Below are positions 33,098 through 43,033 of a stretch of 64,000 bases of DNA, piece by piece (the first letter of the stretch is position 1; the number at the start of each line of letters is the position of its first letter). The notes under the pieces are model-generated. The model was not told where the DNA came from, made no database searches, and saw nothing but the letters and a program-made list of their open reading frames with translations. The position numbers and the translations under genes were made by a program. Origin of the DNA: Bacteroidota bacterium (GTDB lineage: Bacteria > Bacteroidota > Bacteroidia > Bacteroidales > JAGONC01); contig JAKLFC010000001.1 in the NCBI GenBank assembly GCA_022711405.1, positions 124,001-188,000 on the forward strand, read 5' to 3'.

Positions 33098-36000
33098 TCA
33101 GTAGACGATGAGCTTTTTCACGGCTCTTTTACCACTTTCGGTGATGATGTTAACAAGGTATAATCCCGGTGCCAGGTCGTCGGTACCGATGGTCACGATG
33201 TTGTTGATTCCGTTCAGGCGTTCGTTGATCACCTTCATGGTCCTTCCGGAGATGTCGCTCACAAAGATGGTGACATCACCGTCGAGGTCGTTGGTGGTGG
33301 TTTGCAGGAATACATTACCGTTGGACGGGTTTGGGTACAGGTTGAGGCTGGTATTGAAGAAGACCTCTTCAAAGCCATAGTAATAGTCGCCGCCTGTCAG
33401 CTGCAGGTCGCCAAGGTCGCCCGGATTGCTCCAGTTATTCCCTGTGCCATACCATACGGTCTGAGAGTCACGTCCGATGCCATTGTCGCTGTCGTTATTG
33501 CCCAGGCTGAAGCCAATGGTCCTTCCTCTGCCGGGTGCAAAACTGAAGATGCTCCAGTCAAGCCGCACTTCGCAATTATATCCGTCATTGGTAGCTTTCC
33601 ACTTGGCAGCCCACTGGTCGGGTGAAGTAGCCTGGACACCATCGGCTTTGAACCAAAGGGCGGTGTCTGCAGTGCTTGCACTGAGAAAATCCTGGATAAG
33701 CTGGGTGTCGAATCCGGCTTCCACCTTGGAACCTTTGTCGTTATTGCCATCGATGTAGTACTCAATGGCGTCGTTATCCCATGGATTACCGCTGCCTTCC
33801 ACCACACCGTCGACCACTTTCACACCGAGGTAAAGGCTGTTCTGATCCCAGTTGGCGCCCCAGGTTACAGTGTTGTTAGGATTGCTTCCTGCTGCGAGGA
33901 TTGTAGATCCATAGGCAAGGGTATATTCACCCAGGTCACCGTCGATCACCGGCGGGGTATCAATGTACGCAACGTAGGCGATGCCTTCGGTGGGTAAGGT
34001 GGAGGCTTCAAATTTATATTCTCCCGTCAGGCAGTCAAAATGGATCCTGTATCTGCCGGTGGTGGCCGGGATGGCTGGTCCGCCAAGGTCGGCTGTACCT
34101 TCCGGGAATACATCTTTTGCCCAGGTGACGGTTCCCTGCAAGTCTTTGCGGAACACAAGGTTATAATTGTCATCAAAGTTGTATGTACCAATGTATTTTG
34201 TCGGTTCATCGATCGGATTTCTCAAAATAACATCTCCGATCGTCTCATTGTACACACTGATGCAACCGCATGAGAGCACTCCAAAGACCAGGTCGCCAAA
34301 GGATGAAGTGTTTTCATCGTTCTGCAGGCCACCGTTCCAAGCTAATTTATAGTCAGGAACACCTGTGCCGGTATCGTCATCAGATACGATGATATCGAAT
34401 CCCATATTGGCACCGGGGGTTAGGCCAAGTGCTTCCCACGGGATGGCCACTTCACCGGCATAACCGGTGGTCGTCAGACCAAATCCGAGCTGGCATTCAA
34501 TCCCTGAGGGACCGTAAATAACCTCAATGCCTAAAATGCCGAATTTAAGATGGATGTCGCTGGCGTCATAGGCACCGCCTGATTTGTTCCCATCCAGGTA
34601 AACCTCTCCGCCGTCGCCGGTAGAGGGGATGGCATCGGCAATGTCGATACCGACAAAGAGAAATTCATCATTGTAGGTCACGCCGAAGTTTACAGTATTC
34701 AGGTCAGCGCTGGCTGTGCCGTCAACGATCCGGGAGATATTCTGGTTGATCTTCCAGTCGGCTTCATCCAGCTTGCCATCCATGGTCATGGTAAATACTT
34801 TGGGAGCGATCACCGAGTTACCCAGCCTTTCAAAGCAGTAGTCGCCCGATTTGCAGTTAAAGGTGATGTTGTACTTGCCGCCGGAAACCGCGATGATCTT
34901 GGAAGGATCCATCTCACCTGTCTGGCACAGGGATGTTCCTCCCCATACATTGGTATAGGTCTGGTCGCCATCCATGCGGAAAAGCACGCCCGTGGAGCTT
35001 GTGAAGTTAACGGTAACGGTGAATTGGCTGGGATACATCGGATCCCTTACCATCCACAGGTCAGTGACCGGTTCGCCGGCGCCCCAGTCGTTAAAATCAC
35101 CGATAATGCCTATTTCCCCGCAGTTCGTATTATTTTCCACAAAGTTGTACGCACCGGTGGAGGAGTTGAAGGTCACATCATATTTACCGGCAACCAGAGG
35201 GATATTCAGGCCATTTGGAGTGCCAGTCCCTGACGGCCAGGTATCATCGCCCCAGTTTACAGACCAGTCGTTGTTTTCACGGAATTTGACCTGGGAGTTG
35301 GCATACCATGAGCGGTAGAGTGTCCAGAGGTTCGGATCTGCTTCATCCCTGTTCATGGGGACATCACCGTTCCAGCCGTTGAATTCACCGATCATGCTGA
35401 TGGTTCCGGAAGCGGCAGTAAAGCTGTATGCACCTGTTGCACAGTTAAACAGGACATGATAATCCGTCGTTATACCACTGCCGTCCAGCGGAACGGGGAT
35501 GTTGGCTCCATTCAGTACGCCAATCCCCGATGGAAAATCAGCGGCTCCCCAGTTCACACCCCAGTCTGCATTCTGGCGGAATTTGAGTTCGATGATCCCA
35601 TCGAGGTTTCCATCCTGAGCAGGCAGCAGGGTGAGCATTCCATGCCATTGATCCGGATCACTGTCTGTTCTCATCAATGCCACATCGCCGGCCCAACCGT
35701 TGAACTCACCGATGATGCTGATGGCTCCGCAGGTGGAGGTAAAATTATATTCTCCCGTTGAGCAGTTGAAGGTGACCTTGTAATTACCCAGGGGGACAGG
35801 AATATTGGCTCCATTTTGCACACCGATCCCTGTCGGGAAATCAGCGGCTCCCCAGTTCACACCCCAGTCAGCATTCTGGCGAAACTTCATTTCGATGATA
35901 CCATCTGGCGGATCACTTGTGTCGTCTGCTTCTTTAAAGGAAATGGTTGTTGTCCAGAGATCCACATTGGCTGCATCGCGGTACATCGGATAATCGGCCG

Positions 36001-36409
36001 ACCAGCCGTTGAATTCACCAATGGCGCTGATCGTACCGCAGGTGGTGGCAAAATTATAGGCACCCGATTCACAATCAAATGTGATATAATAATTCCCGGG
36101 TGGAACCGGAATGTTGGCTCCATTGAGAACGCCAATCCCGGAGGGGAAATCAGCGGCGCCCCAGTTGATGGCCCAGTCAGCATTTGCACGGAATTTCAGT
36201 TCAATGATCCCGTCGGCATTGCCATCCTGAGCTGCAGTCAGCGTGAGAAAACCAGTAAAGGAGGAAGGCGTTTCAGAATTTCTTGTCATGAAAACGTCGC
36301 CTGCCCAACCGTTGAACTCGCCAATGATACTGACGCGCCCGCATTGGCTCATCGCTTCAAATGAAACCAGGGAAGCGAATAAAACAGTGAATAGTAATGC
36401 TTTCTTCAT
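33098..36409 (-). CDS. Surface starch-binding protein: tandem SusE/F-like modules, CBM9-like domains, T9SS
   Basis: A 1103-residue protein from MKKALLFTVLF, the signal peptide ending at about 22. Five consecutive modules of about 100 residues each begin with xIxxIGEFNGWxGD and continue KFRxNADWxVNWGAADFPSG, NGANIPVP and xVTFNCxTGxYxF, resembling the starch-binding repeats of SusE/SusF. A CBM9-like domain (MTMDGKLDEADWKIN to SSFGDLVFG) follows, then a degenerate sixth module, a second CBM9-like domain (PPVIDGDLGEYTL to WSNPGDLGDLQL), and a T9SS domain (LYPNPSNGNVFLQTT to VKKLIVY). It probably captures starch at the surface. Classical SusE/F are lipoproteins; this one is T9SS-anchored. It is divergent from susC. 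Confidence 0.85.
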   Translation of the reverse strand: MKKALLFTVLFASLVSFEAMSQCGRVSIIGEFNGWAGDVFMTRNSETPSSFTGFLTLTAAQDGNADGIIELKFRANADWAINWGAADFPSGIGVLNGANIPVPPGNYYITFDCESGAYNFATTCGTISAIGEFNGWSADYPMYRDAANVDLWTTTISFKEADDTSDPPDGIIEMKFRQNADWGVNWGAADFPTGIGVQNGANIPVPLGNYKVTFNCSTGEYNFTSTCGAISIIGEFNGWAGDVALMRTDSDPDQWHGMLTLLPAQDGNLDGIIELKFRQNADWGVNWGAADFPSGIGVLNGANIPVPLDGSGITTDYHVLFNCATGAYSFTAASGTISMIGEFNGWNGDVPMNRDEADPNLWTLYRSWYANSQVKFRENNDWSVNWGDDTWPSGTGTPNGLNIPLVAGKYDVTFNSSTGAYNFVENNTNCGEIGIIGDFNDWGAGEPVTDLWMVRDPMYPSQFTVTVNFTSSTGVLFRMDGDQTYTNVWGGTSLCQTGEMDPSKIIAVSGGKYNITFNCKSGDYCFERLGNSVIAPKVFTMTMDGKLDEADWKINQNISRIVDGTASADLNTVNFGVTYNDEFLFVGIDIADAIPSTGDGGEVYLDGNKSGGAYDASDIHLKFGILGIEVIYGPSGIECQLGFGLTTTGYAGEVAIPWEALGLTPGANMGFDIIVSDDDTGTGVPDYKLAWNGGLQNDENTSSFGDLVFGVLSCGCISVYNETIGDVILRNPIDEPTKYIGTYNFDDNYNLVFRKDLQGTVTWAKDVFPEGTADLGGPAIPATTGRYRIHFDCLTGEYKFEASTLPTEGIAYVAYIDTPPVIDGDLGEYTLAYGSTILAAGSNPNNTVTWGANWDQNSLYLGVKVVDGVVEGSGNPWDNDAIEYYIDGNNDKGSKVEAGFDTQLIQDFLSASTADTALWFKADGVQATSPDQWAAKWKATNDGYNCEVRLDWSIFSFAPGRGRTIGFSLGNNDSDNGIGRDSQTVWYGTGNNWSNPGDLGDLQLTGGDYYYGFEEVFFNTSLNLYPNPSNGNVFLQTTTNDLDGDVTIFVSDISGRTMKVINERLNGINNIVTIGTDDLAPGLYLVNIITESGKRAVKKLIVY

Positions 36410-36462
36410 GTTGGTTAGAATTTGGTTATTAATAAAATTGGATAAATTATTCAAAAATTTGT

Positions 36463-36470
36463 CAAAAATA
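36463..36470 (-). promoter_or_regulatory. -7 promoter box for the SusE/F-like gene
   Basis: The minus strand reads TATTTTTG, an exact match, 53 nt before the ATG at 36409. The rest of the 283-bp divergent gap to susC (36410-36692) is AT-rich and holds no gene; a clear susC promoter was not found. Confidence 0.55.
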
Positions 36471-36692
36471 GAGCAAATCCATTACAATCCCAAATTTATA
36501 CGGGATCAACAGGTGTAAAAATAGCATTAATTTTTAAACATTCAGAAATATACTGTCAAATTTAACAATTTTTTCGAGTGCACGCTGCTTCTCCGTCCTA
36601 AGAATAACTTGCACGCAAAATAAGGATGTAATGAAAAAATTCTTATTTTCGGGGCGAATTTTTACAGCATTCAATCATTTAAATTTGAATAT

Positions 36693-39600
36693 ATGAACAA
36701 CCATTTACACATGTTCAAAAAAGCAGGCATGTTATTGCTGTTTCTCATTGCCTGCTCTACCTGGGGCTATTCCCAGGAGAGAACCATCACTGGTAAAGTG
36801 ACGGACGGAGAAACCGGGGAAACCCTGATCGGAGTGACCATTACGGCAGCCGAAGACAGGACCCTCGGAACGGTCACAGACCTGGATGGGAACTACCGGC
36901 TGGTCGTACCGGAAACGGTTCAGGCCCTGAGTTTTTCCTACGTGGGTTACACGCCTCAGATCGTCCCCATAACGGTTGATGTCATCAATGTGGTCTTGCA
37001 GCCGGGACAGGAGCTGACCGAGGTGGTGGTCGTCGGTTATGGTACCCAGCGTATCAAGGAAGTGACCAGCGCTGTGGCCAGTGTCAAGTCAGAGGACTTT
37101 AACGATGGCAATGTCAACGATCCCATTCAGCTGATCCAGGGGAAAGTGGCAGGATTGTCGATAGCCCGTCCGGGAGCTGACCCCAACGCGGATTTCACCA
37201 TTCGGCTCAGGGGACTTTCCACTTTTGGCAGCAATACGGAGCCACTCATCATCATTGACGGGGTGCAGGGCGCTTCCCTCAAATCCGTTGACCCGCAGGA
37301 TATTGCTTCGATGGACGTGCTGAAGGATGCTTCCGCATCGGCTATCTACGGTACCCGCGCCGCATCGGGTGTGATCCTGATCACGACCAAAAAAGGCAGG
37401 CTCCAGGAAGCAAAAAAAGGTGCCACCCTTGATTTCAATACCAATTTTACGGTGGAAACCATCGATAAGAAAATCGATGTCCTCACGAAGGACGAATACC
37501 TCAAATTTCCGAATCATACGGATTACGGAAGTGAGACGGACTGGATGGATGCCATCACACAGACAGGATTCACCCAGGTGTATAATCTTGCACTGAACGG
37601 TGCTCAGGAGAAATCCAACTACAGGGTGTCACTCAATTACAGGCAGCAGAATGGGGTGGTGATACACACAGGATACGACCAGCTCAACGGACGTCTGAAT
37701 TACACGCAGAAAGCCCTGAAGGATATGCTCACCTTTGACCTGAATCTTTCTGCCACCATGAGGGATGAAGAATATGCGCCTTCATCTGCTCTCGGATTTG
37801 TGACGAATTATAACCCCACGGCACCCATCCACGGGGTTGGGAATGATACCTCGGCTGCAACTGCTGCCTACATTGAAGAGTGGGGTGGTTATTTCCAGCA
37901 GCCGGCTTTCGCATTTTACAATCCCGTGGCAGCCATCGAGCAAAATACACTCGATGGAACCAAAAAGGAAATCATTGCCAGCATCAAAACAGACTTCCAG
38001 CCCGTAGACTGGCTGAAATTCGGCGTATTTTACAGCCAGGAGAGGGGAAATGACCTGTATGGAACCTATACCAGCAAATATAGCCTGTACAATGCCACAC
38101 GGAGCGATAAATCAGGCAATCATTCCGGATTTGCCAAAAAGAATACAGACGACCGGTTCCATCAGCTGTTTGAAGCAACAGGGGAATTCCTGAAGGATTT
38201 TGGTGATTTCAATGTCAAAGTGCTGGGTGGATATTCGTGGCAGGAAGAGATCGTTGACCGTTATTCCGCTTACGGAGAAGGATTTATCACCGATGCCTTC
38301 ACCTACAACAGCCTCGGATCCGCATCAGGAGTCGTTCCCATTGATGAAATGGTTTCCAGCTATAAATACGGTTCCACCCTGATAGGTTTCTTTGCCAGGG
38401 CTTCGGTCAACTGGAAAGATGCCATCTTCCTCACCGGGAATTTCAGAAGGGATGGATCTACCATGTTCGGAGTAAATGAACAGTGGGGGAATTTCCCGGG
38501 CGTAAGTGCCGGTGTGGATATCACGCAGTTTGTGGACATTCCCTTTATCAACAGGCTCAAGCTCCGTGCAGGTTACGGTGAGACCGGAAACCTTCCTCCT
38601 CAGCCATACCTTTCCAAGGACCTGTACAATGTAGATCCCAATGGGAACTTCTTTTATGAAGGCAATTTCATTCAGGCCTATAAACTGGTCAGAAATGCCA
38701 ATCCCAACCTGAAGTGGGAAGTCAAGAAGGAATGGAGCGCGGGCCTCGATTTCTTCCTGCTGGATTACCGCCTCTCGGGATCATTTGACTACTACCGGGC
38801 CAGGAGTACTGACCTGATGCTGGACTATCGCGTACCGGTACCTCCCTATCCGACGGAATGGATGTGGCTGAACGTTGGAGAATTGGAAAATTCAGGCATT
38901 GAACTGGCATTGAATTTTGATGTCACTCCAAAAGATCAGTTCAAGTGGAGCACAAATCTCAATCTGGCCTATTACCTGAGCACCAAACTGGTCAAGATCA
39001 CCAGCGACATTGCCGAGGGAGAAAGTGTGCGGTATTATGGAGTCCTGGGCGATCCCTACCTGACGGGAGTTGAAACGATAAAAGTGTATGAGGGCGGGCC
39101 GATCGGAGAGATCATCGCACCTGTTTTTCTTGGGATTGAATATGATTCCACGAAGGAAATGTATGTGAAAAGGTACAAGGATGTTGACAATGACAGCATT
39201 TTTGACCCAGAAACAGATGTCGAGGTGGTTGGAAATGGCCTGCCTGATTTTCAGTTTGGATGGGGCAATAGCTTCAGCTATAAGAATTTTTACCTCAACT
39301 TCTTCTTCCGGGGTGTATTTGGTCATTCCCTGGTGAATGTCAACAACGCCCGGTTTGGTGAACCCAGTACCATCGCTATCCAGAGCGGAATGAGCATCGC
39401 TCAGGATTTCATCGAAGCACAGGACGGCATCCAGTATTCGGATGTCCACGTGGAAAAGGCATCCTTCCTGAAATTGGACAATTTTGCATTGGGGTATAAT
39501 TTCGACGTGCCCGAGAATAAATATATTTCAATGGTGAAGGTGTACCTTTCAGGACAAAACCTCTTCACAATAACCGATTACAGCGGAGTGGATCCGGAAG

Positions 39601-39713
39601 TCAGGTACGGGGATTCAAACGACAACAACAATCCTCTTGCTCCTGGCCTTGACAGGGAAAAGACCTATTTCAGCACCCGTTCCTTCACTTTCGGAATAAA
39701 TTTAATTTTCTAA
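36693..39713 (+). CDS. susC: SusC/RagA-type TonB-linked outer-membrane transporter
   Basis: A 1006-residue protein. The signal peptide (about 1-27) is followed by a carboxypeptidase-regulatory-like domain (ITGKVTDGETGETLIGVTI, VTDLDGNYRLVVP). The TonB box region is ELTEVVVVGYGTQRIKEVTS. The plug has GLSTFGSNTEPLIIIDGVQG and MDVLKDASASAIYGTRAASG, a hallmark of the family. The barrel ends SFTFGINLIF. With SusD it imports oligosaccharides. The flanking GH13 enzymes and starch-binding protein make maltodextrin the likely cargo. SusD follows 19 bp downstream. Confidence 0.95.
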   Translation: MNNHLHMFKKAGMLLLFLIACSTWGYSQERTITGKVTDGETGETLIGVTITAAEDRTLGTVTDLDGNYRLVVPETVQALSFSYVGYTPQIVPITVDVINVVLQPGQELTEVVVVGYGTQRIKEVTSAVASVKSEDFNDGNVNDPIQLIQGKVAGLSIARPGADPNADFTIRLRGLSTFGSNTEPLIIIDGVQGASLKSVDPQDIASMDVLKDASASAIYGTRAASGVILITTKKGRLQEAKKGATLDFNTNFTVETIDKKIDVLTKDEYLKFPNHTDYGSETDWMDAITQTGFTQVYNLALNGAQEKSNYRVSLNYRQQNGVVIHTGYDQLNGRLNYTQKALKDMLTFDLNLSATMRDEEYAPSSALGFVTNYNPTAPIHGVGNDTSAATAAYIEEWGGYFQQPAFAFYNPVAAIEQNTLDGTKKEIIASIKTDFQPVDWLKFGVFYSQERGNDLYGTYTSKYSLYNATRSDKSGNHSGFAKKNTDDRFHQLFEATGEFLKDFGDFNVKVLGGYSWQEEIVDRYSAYGEGFITDAFTYNSLGSASGVVPIDEMVSSYKYGSTLIGFFARASVNWKDAIFLTGNFRRDGSTMFGVNEQWGNFPGVSAGVDITQFVDIPFINRLKLRAGYGETGNLPPQPYLSKDLYNVDPNGNFFYEGNFIQAYKLVRNANPNLKWEVKKEWSAGLDFFLLDYRLSGSFDYYRARSTDLMLDYRVPVPPYPTEWMWLNVGELENSGIELALNFDVTPKDQFKWSTNLNLAYYLSTKLVKITSDIAEGESVRYYGVLGDPYLTGVETIKVYEGGPIGEIIAPVFLGIEYDSTKEMYVKRYKDVDNDSIFDPETDVEVVGNGLPDFQFGWGNSFSYKNFYLNFFFRGVFGHSLVNVNNARFGEPSTIAIQSGMSIAQDFIEAQDGIQYSDVHVEKASFLKLDNFALGYNFDVPENKYISMVKVYLSGQNLFTITDYSGVDPEVRYGDSNDNNNPLAPGLDREKTYFSTRSFTFGINLIF

Positions 39714-39732
39714 TAATCAATACGATTGAGTC

Positions 39733-41286
39733 ATGAAAAGAATATCATTATCGGTTAAAATCATCATAGTGATCCTGCTGCTGGGAATCGTTCACCCCTC
39801 CTGTACCAAGCTCGAGGAAGAGGTCTACTCAGACCTTACGGGTGAACTGTTCTTCCAGGATCCCGACAACCTTATCTATGCCTTCGGTGCTGCCTATACC
39901 AATCTGTACTGGCTGATCGGCCATAAGTACGGAATGGTCGGCAAGGAAGCCGGTACCGATCTGCTGATCGTCCCACAGCGTGGTGGCGACTGGTTCGATG
40001 GAGGCGAATGGCACCGTTATCACCGGCAGACATGGACCGCTGACGAGGGGTATGTATCCTTCTGGTGGAACATCTGCTATGAGGGTATCAACAAATGCAA
40101 CCAGCTGATCGATCAGTTCAAGGGGATAGACAGCGAAACCGCCCCGATCGCTATCGCTGAACTGAGGGGGCTCAGGGCCCTTTACTATTACTGGCTGATC
40201 GACCTGTACGGGAACGTACCCATTGTAGACCGGTTCGATTATCCTGCAGACTATAAACCAGTCACAAATTCCCGGCTGGAGGTTTTCACTTTCATCGAAA
40301 AAGAGCTGAAAGAATCCATGCCCCTTCTTTCTAAAGAGGCTGGACTGCCCGTGTACGGACGTATCAATTACTACACTGCGTCCATGATCCTGGCCAAACT
40401 GTACCTGAATGCCGAGACATTCATTGGCACTCCGCGCTATCAGGACGCGCTCAATTATTGCGATTCGATCATGATACCGAACGTTTACCAGCTGGAGGCT
40501 GATTTCTTTAATAACTTTATCGGCAATGCAACCAACTCCCGCGAGCACATCCTGGGTCTCCCCTTTGACCAGGTATATGCCCAGGGCTTTGAAGTTCACC
40601 TTTTTACATTGCATTACAGCCTCCAGAGCAAATTTGGCATTGCAAGTTCCACCTGGAATGGCATCTGTGCCCAGGAAGCCTTTTTCAATATGTTTGACTC
40701 TACGGATCTAAGGCGGAATGGACTTTTATTTGGCAAGCAGTACGATGCCCAGGGTGTTCAGATCACGGATCCCAGCTATGAAAAGTTTGATCCTCAGAAT
40801 CCGACAAAACCAAGGGATCCAGATGGTGCGGGATTGAACCTGACACCAAATGTGAACATGCTGGAGCCCAACTGCCTGAGACAGTGCGGCGCACGTATTG
40901 CCAAATTCCCGTTCATTTCAGGCAGCGATCGCTACATGAGCAATGATTTTCCCATCTTCCGGTACGCGGATGTCATGCTGATGAAAGCCGAGCTGCTCCT
41001 TCGGACAGGCGGAGATGCCGGTGAGGCTGCAGATCTGGTGAACCAGGTCAGGGAGCGTGCCGGCATTGATCCTCTGAATACGGTCACCCTTGAGGATATC
41101 CTTGCAGAGAGGGCCAGGGAACTGTATGCCGAAGGTCACCGCAGGTCGGATATGATCCGGTTTGGTACCTATACCGAGTCGCGGTGGGAGAAACCGGACG
41201 TGTCACCGGATTATGTGAAGCTGTGGCCTGTTCCCGCTGCCGCGATCAAAGCCAACCCGAACCTGAGTCAAAATACGGGATACTGA
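39733..41286 (+). CDS. susD: SusD/RagB-type starch-binding lipoprotein
   Basis: A 517-residue lipoprotein: signal with cysteine at about 24 (IVHPSCTKLEEEVYSDLTG), then the SusD fold with ELRGLRALYYYWLIDLYGNVP, a RINYYTASMILAKLYLNAE TPR helix and the C-terminal VRERAGIDPL and ILAERARELYAEGHRRSDMI segments. It forms the lid over SusC and binds the incoming glycan. It is co-transcribed with susC. A 100-bp palindromic tract after the stop separates it from the convergent GH13 gene. No SusE/F lipoprotein gene follows. Confidence 0.95.
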   Translation: MKRISLSVKIIIVILLLGIVHPSCTKLEEEVYSDLTGELFFQDPDNLIYAFGAAYTNLYWLIGHKYGMVGKEAGTDLLIVPQRGGDWFDGGEWHRYHRQTWTADEGYVSFWWNICYEGINKCNQLIDQFKGIDSETAPIAIAELRGLRALYYYWLIDLYGNVPIVDRFDYPADYKPVTNSRLEVFTFIEKELKESMPLLSKEAGLPVYGRINYYTASMILAKLYLNAETFIGTPRYQDALNYCDSIMIPNVYQLEADFFNNFIGNATNSREHILGLPFDQVYAQGFEVHLFTLHYSLQSKFGIASSTWNGICAQEAFFNMFDSTDLRRNGLLFGKQYDAQGVQITDPSYEKFDPQNPTKPRDPDGAGLNLTPNVNMLEPNCLRQCGARIAKFPFISGSDRYMSNDFPIFRYADVMLMKAELLLRTGGDAGEAADLVNQVRERAGIDPLNTVTLEDILAERARELYAEGHRRSDMIRFGTYTESRWEKPDVSPDYVKLWPVPAAAIKANPNLSQNTGY

Positions 41287-41293
41287 TACCTGA

Positions 41294-41397
41294 TTTTTTC
41301 CTCCGTGATCTCTGTGCATTCCTCCGTGTTCTCTGTGGTAAACTGAATTTTAACCACGGAGGGCACGGAGAATAAACGGAGAACACGGAGGAAAAAG
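41294..41397. repeat. Long imperfect palindrome between convergent genes
   Basis: TTTTTTCCTCCGTG on the left and CACGGAGGAAAAA on the right frame repeated CTCCGTGTTCTC / GAGAACACGGAG and GTGGTAAA / TTTAACCAC pieces. It fills the gap between the susD stop and the GH13 stop and can act as a terminator for both. Confidence 0.7.
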
Positions 41398-41399
41398 TT

Positions 41400-42800
41400 T
41401 CAATCTTCTTCCGATAATTCAAATATCCTGTAATCCCAGGGCTCTAACTTGAAAAGAGCCCTTTTTCGTATCACGATCTCATCCCCATTGAAAATATCCG
41501 TGTAGCTCCCCGGATAGGCAAAATTCCGCAGTTTGATTTCCTGCTTTTCTTTTGAAAAGTTGAACAGTACTACGACCCGGTCAGTTTCTTTTTGTCTGGT
41601 AAATACCAGGGTCAATGAATCGTTGGATACCGGTAGAATCTCCATCAGTCCACCGTCGTTGCCATTCCAGAGGGCTTTATTGCGGTGCTTCAGGTCCAGA
41701 AGGATCTTGTAAAATCCAGCATATTCCTCATTTCCATCCCAGAGGATGGTATCTTTCTCAAAAAATCTAAGCCTTTTATCTAGTCCCGTCTCCTGACCGC
41801 TGTAGATCAGGGGCATACCGTGTACAGTCGCCGAAAGAACAGCCATGATGGGAGCAGCATTGCCCATCCGTTCGAACTCGGTTCCCTGCCAGCTGTTCTC
41901 ATCATGGTTGGAAGTAAAGTACATACGGTAGGTATTTCCGGGGCAGATGGAGTCATTTTTTCTGAAATACTTCTTTAGGTCACTGACCATCATGGAACCC
42001 TGTGCCACCTTGTTCATGATATGATGGAACTCCCAGCCGTAGTCCATGTCGAATGCCTTGGACAGCAACTCTGGCTTTTCAGCTTCAGCGAGCATGAATA
42101 CCGGCTTCACCTGATCCAGTTCCCTGCGGGCACGGTTCCAGAATTCCGTCGGGACCATGCCGGCAACGTCGCAGCGGTAACCATCCACATCGGCTTCGGT
42201 TATCCAGTATTTCAGTGCTCCGATCATGTAATCGCTCAGCCCGGGCTGAGCGTAGTCCAGCTGGAGCACATCCGTCCAGTCGTAGGGTGAAATGATGTTG
42301 CCTGCCGTATCCCTCTTGTACCATTCGGGATGATCCACAGTCAGTGGATTATCCCATGAGGTATGATTTGCCACCCAGTCGAGGATCACTTTCATACCCA
42401 TCTCATGAGCCCTGGCAACCAGAAGTTTGAGGTCGTCAAGGGTGCCGTATTCGGGATTGACGGCCATGTAATCTTTGATGGAATAATAGCTTCCCAGGGT
42501 GCCTTTGCGGTTCAGTTCGCCGATCGGATTGACGGGCATCAGCCAGAGGATATCCACGCCCATTTCTTTCAGACGGGGAAGATGCTTAACAAAGGCGAGG
42601 AGCGTACCCTCCGGGGTGTACTGCCTGATGTTTACCTCGTAGATATTCGCGTTTCTGCTCCATTCGGGATGGGTTACCTCGCTGTCGGGCAGCCTTGATG
42701 TGCCAATGATCTCTGATGGTTGCTGCTTACATGCTGTCCAGAGGAAAGTAAGGATGATGACGATCATCAGGCCTGAAAATGAATTCCGGTTATGTTTCAT
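41400..42800 (-). CDS. GH13 alpha-amylase lipoprotein
   Basis: A 466-residue enzyme. The lipoprotein signal reads IILTFLWTACKQQP, cysteine at about 24. The barrel shows YEVNIRQYTPEGTL, VILDWVANHTSWDNP, the nucleophile in DGYRCDVAGM (about 210), the acid/base in FMLAEAEKPEL (about 239), and YFTSNHDENSW (about 298). A short beta domain closes the protein (WDYRIFELSEED). It should cut maltodextrins in the periplasm or at the outer membrane. It is the third GH13 in a minus-strand row; the 233-bp upstream gap carries a palindromic repeat, so its co-transcription with the other two is uncertain. Confidence 0.93.
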   Translation of the reverse strand: MKHNRNSFSGLMIVIILTFLWTACKQQPSEIIGTSRLPDSEVTHPEWSRNANIYEVNIRQYTPEGTLLAFVKHLPRLKEMGVDILWLMPVNPIGELNRKGTLGSYYSIKDYMAVNPEYGTLDDLKLLVARAHEMGMKVILDWVANHTSWDNPLTVDHPEWYKRDTAGNIISPYDWTDVLQLDYAQPGLSDYMIGALKYWITEADVDGYRCDVAGMVPTEFWNRARRELDQVKPVFMLAEAEKPELLSKAFDMDYGWEFHHIMNKVAQGSMMVSDLKKYFRKNDSICPGNTYRMYFTSNHDENSWQGTEFERMGNAAPIMAVLSATVHGMPLIYSGQETGLDKRLRFFEKDTILWDGNEEYAGFYKILLDLKHRNKALWNGNDGGLMEILPVSNDSLTLVFTRQKETDRVVVLFNFSKEKQEIKLRNFAYPGSYTDIFNGDEIVIRKRALFKLEPWDYRIFELSEED

Positions 42801-42899
42801 GATTTGAAATTTTAAGTAATATTTTCTGAATCTTTGTTCCGTAATGTGATCGTTATCTGCGTAATCCGTATTTTATTCTGGAGTTACCTCCGAAAAGGG

Positions 42900-43010
42900 A
42901 TTTATGAACCTAAATTTAGGGCTAAAGCCCTTTAAACCGGTAATTTGCTTTACCCCGGTCTTAAGACCGGGGTAATTGATAATCAACCAGTTAATGGACT
43001 TTAGTCCAGA
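42900..43010. repeat. Palindromic intergenic repeat cluster
   Basis: Three nested palindromes: AGGGCTAAAGCCCT (42918-42931), a perfect 24-bp palindrome at 42951-42974 (half-site TACCCCGGTCTT), and TGGACTTTAGTCCA (42995-43008). A degenerate copy lies at 32945-33013. The wider gap 42801-43033 holds no gene. Confidence 0.8.
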
Positions 43011-43033
43011 AAATAGTACTTTCCGGAGAGGGC

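Noticed and set aside
34820..36340. Regular 300-bp repeats as a CRISPR or non-coding array
   Set aside because: They are in frame and encode SusE/F-like modules in one protein.
38892..39449. A 185-residue minus-strand open frame inside susC
   Set aside because: It is a shadow of the SusC barrel; there is no promoter or domain evidence.
39829..40614. A 261-residue minus-strand open frame inside susD
   Set aside because: It is antisense to a clear SusD lipoprotein gene and lacks a recognisable domain.
41294..41397. Palindrome as an insertion sequence or MITE
   Set aside because: No target-site duplication or transposase was seen, and its place between convergent stop codons fits a terminator.
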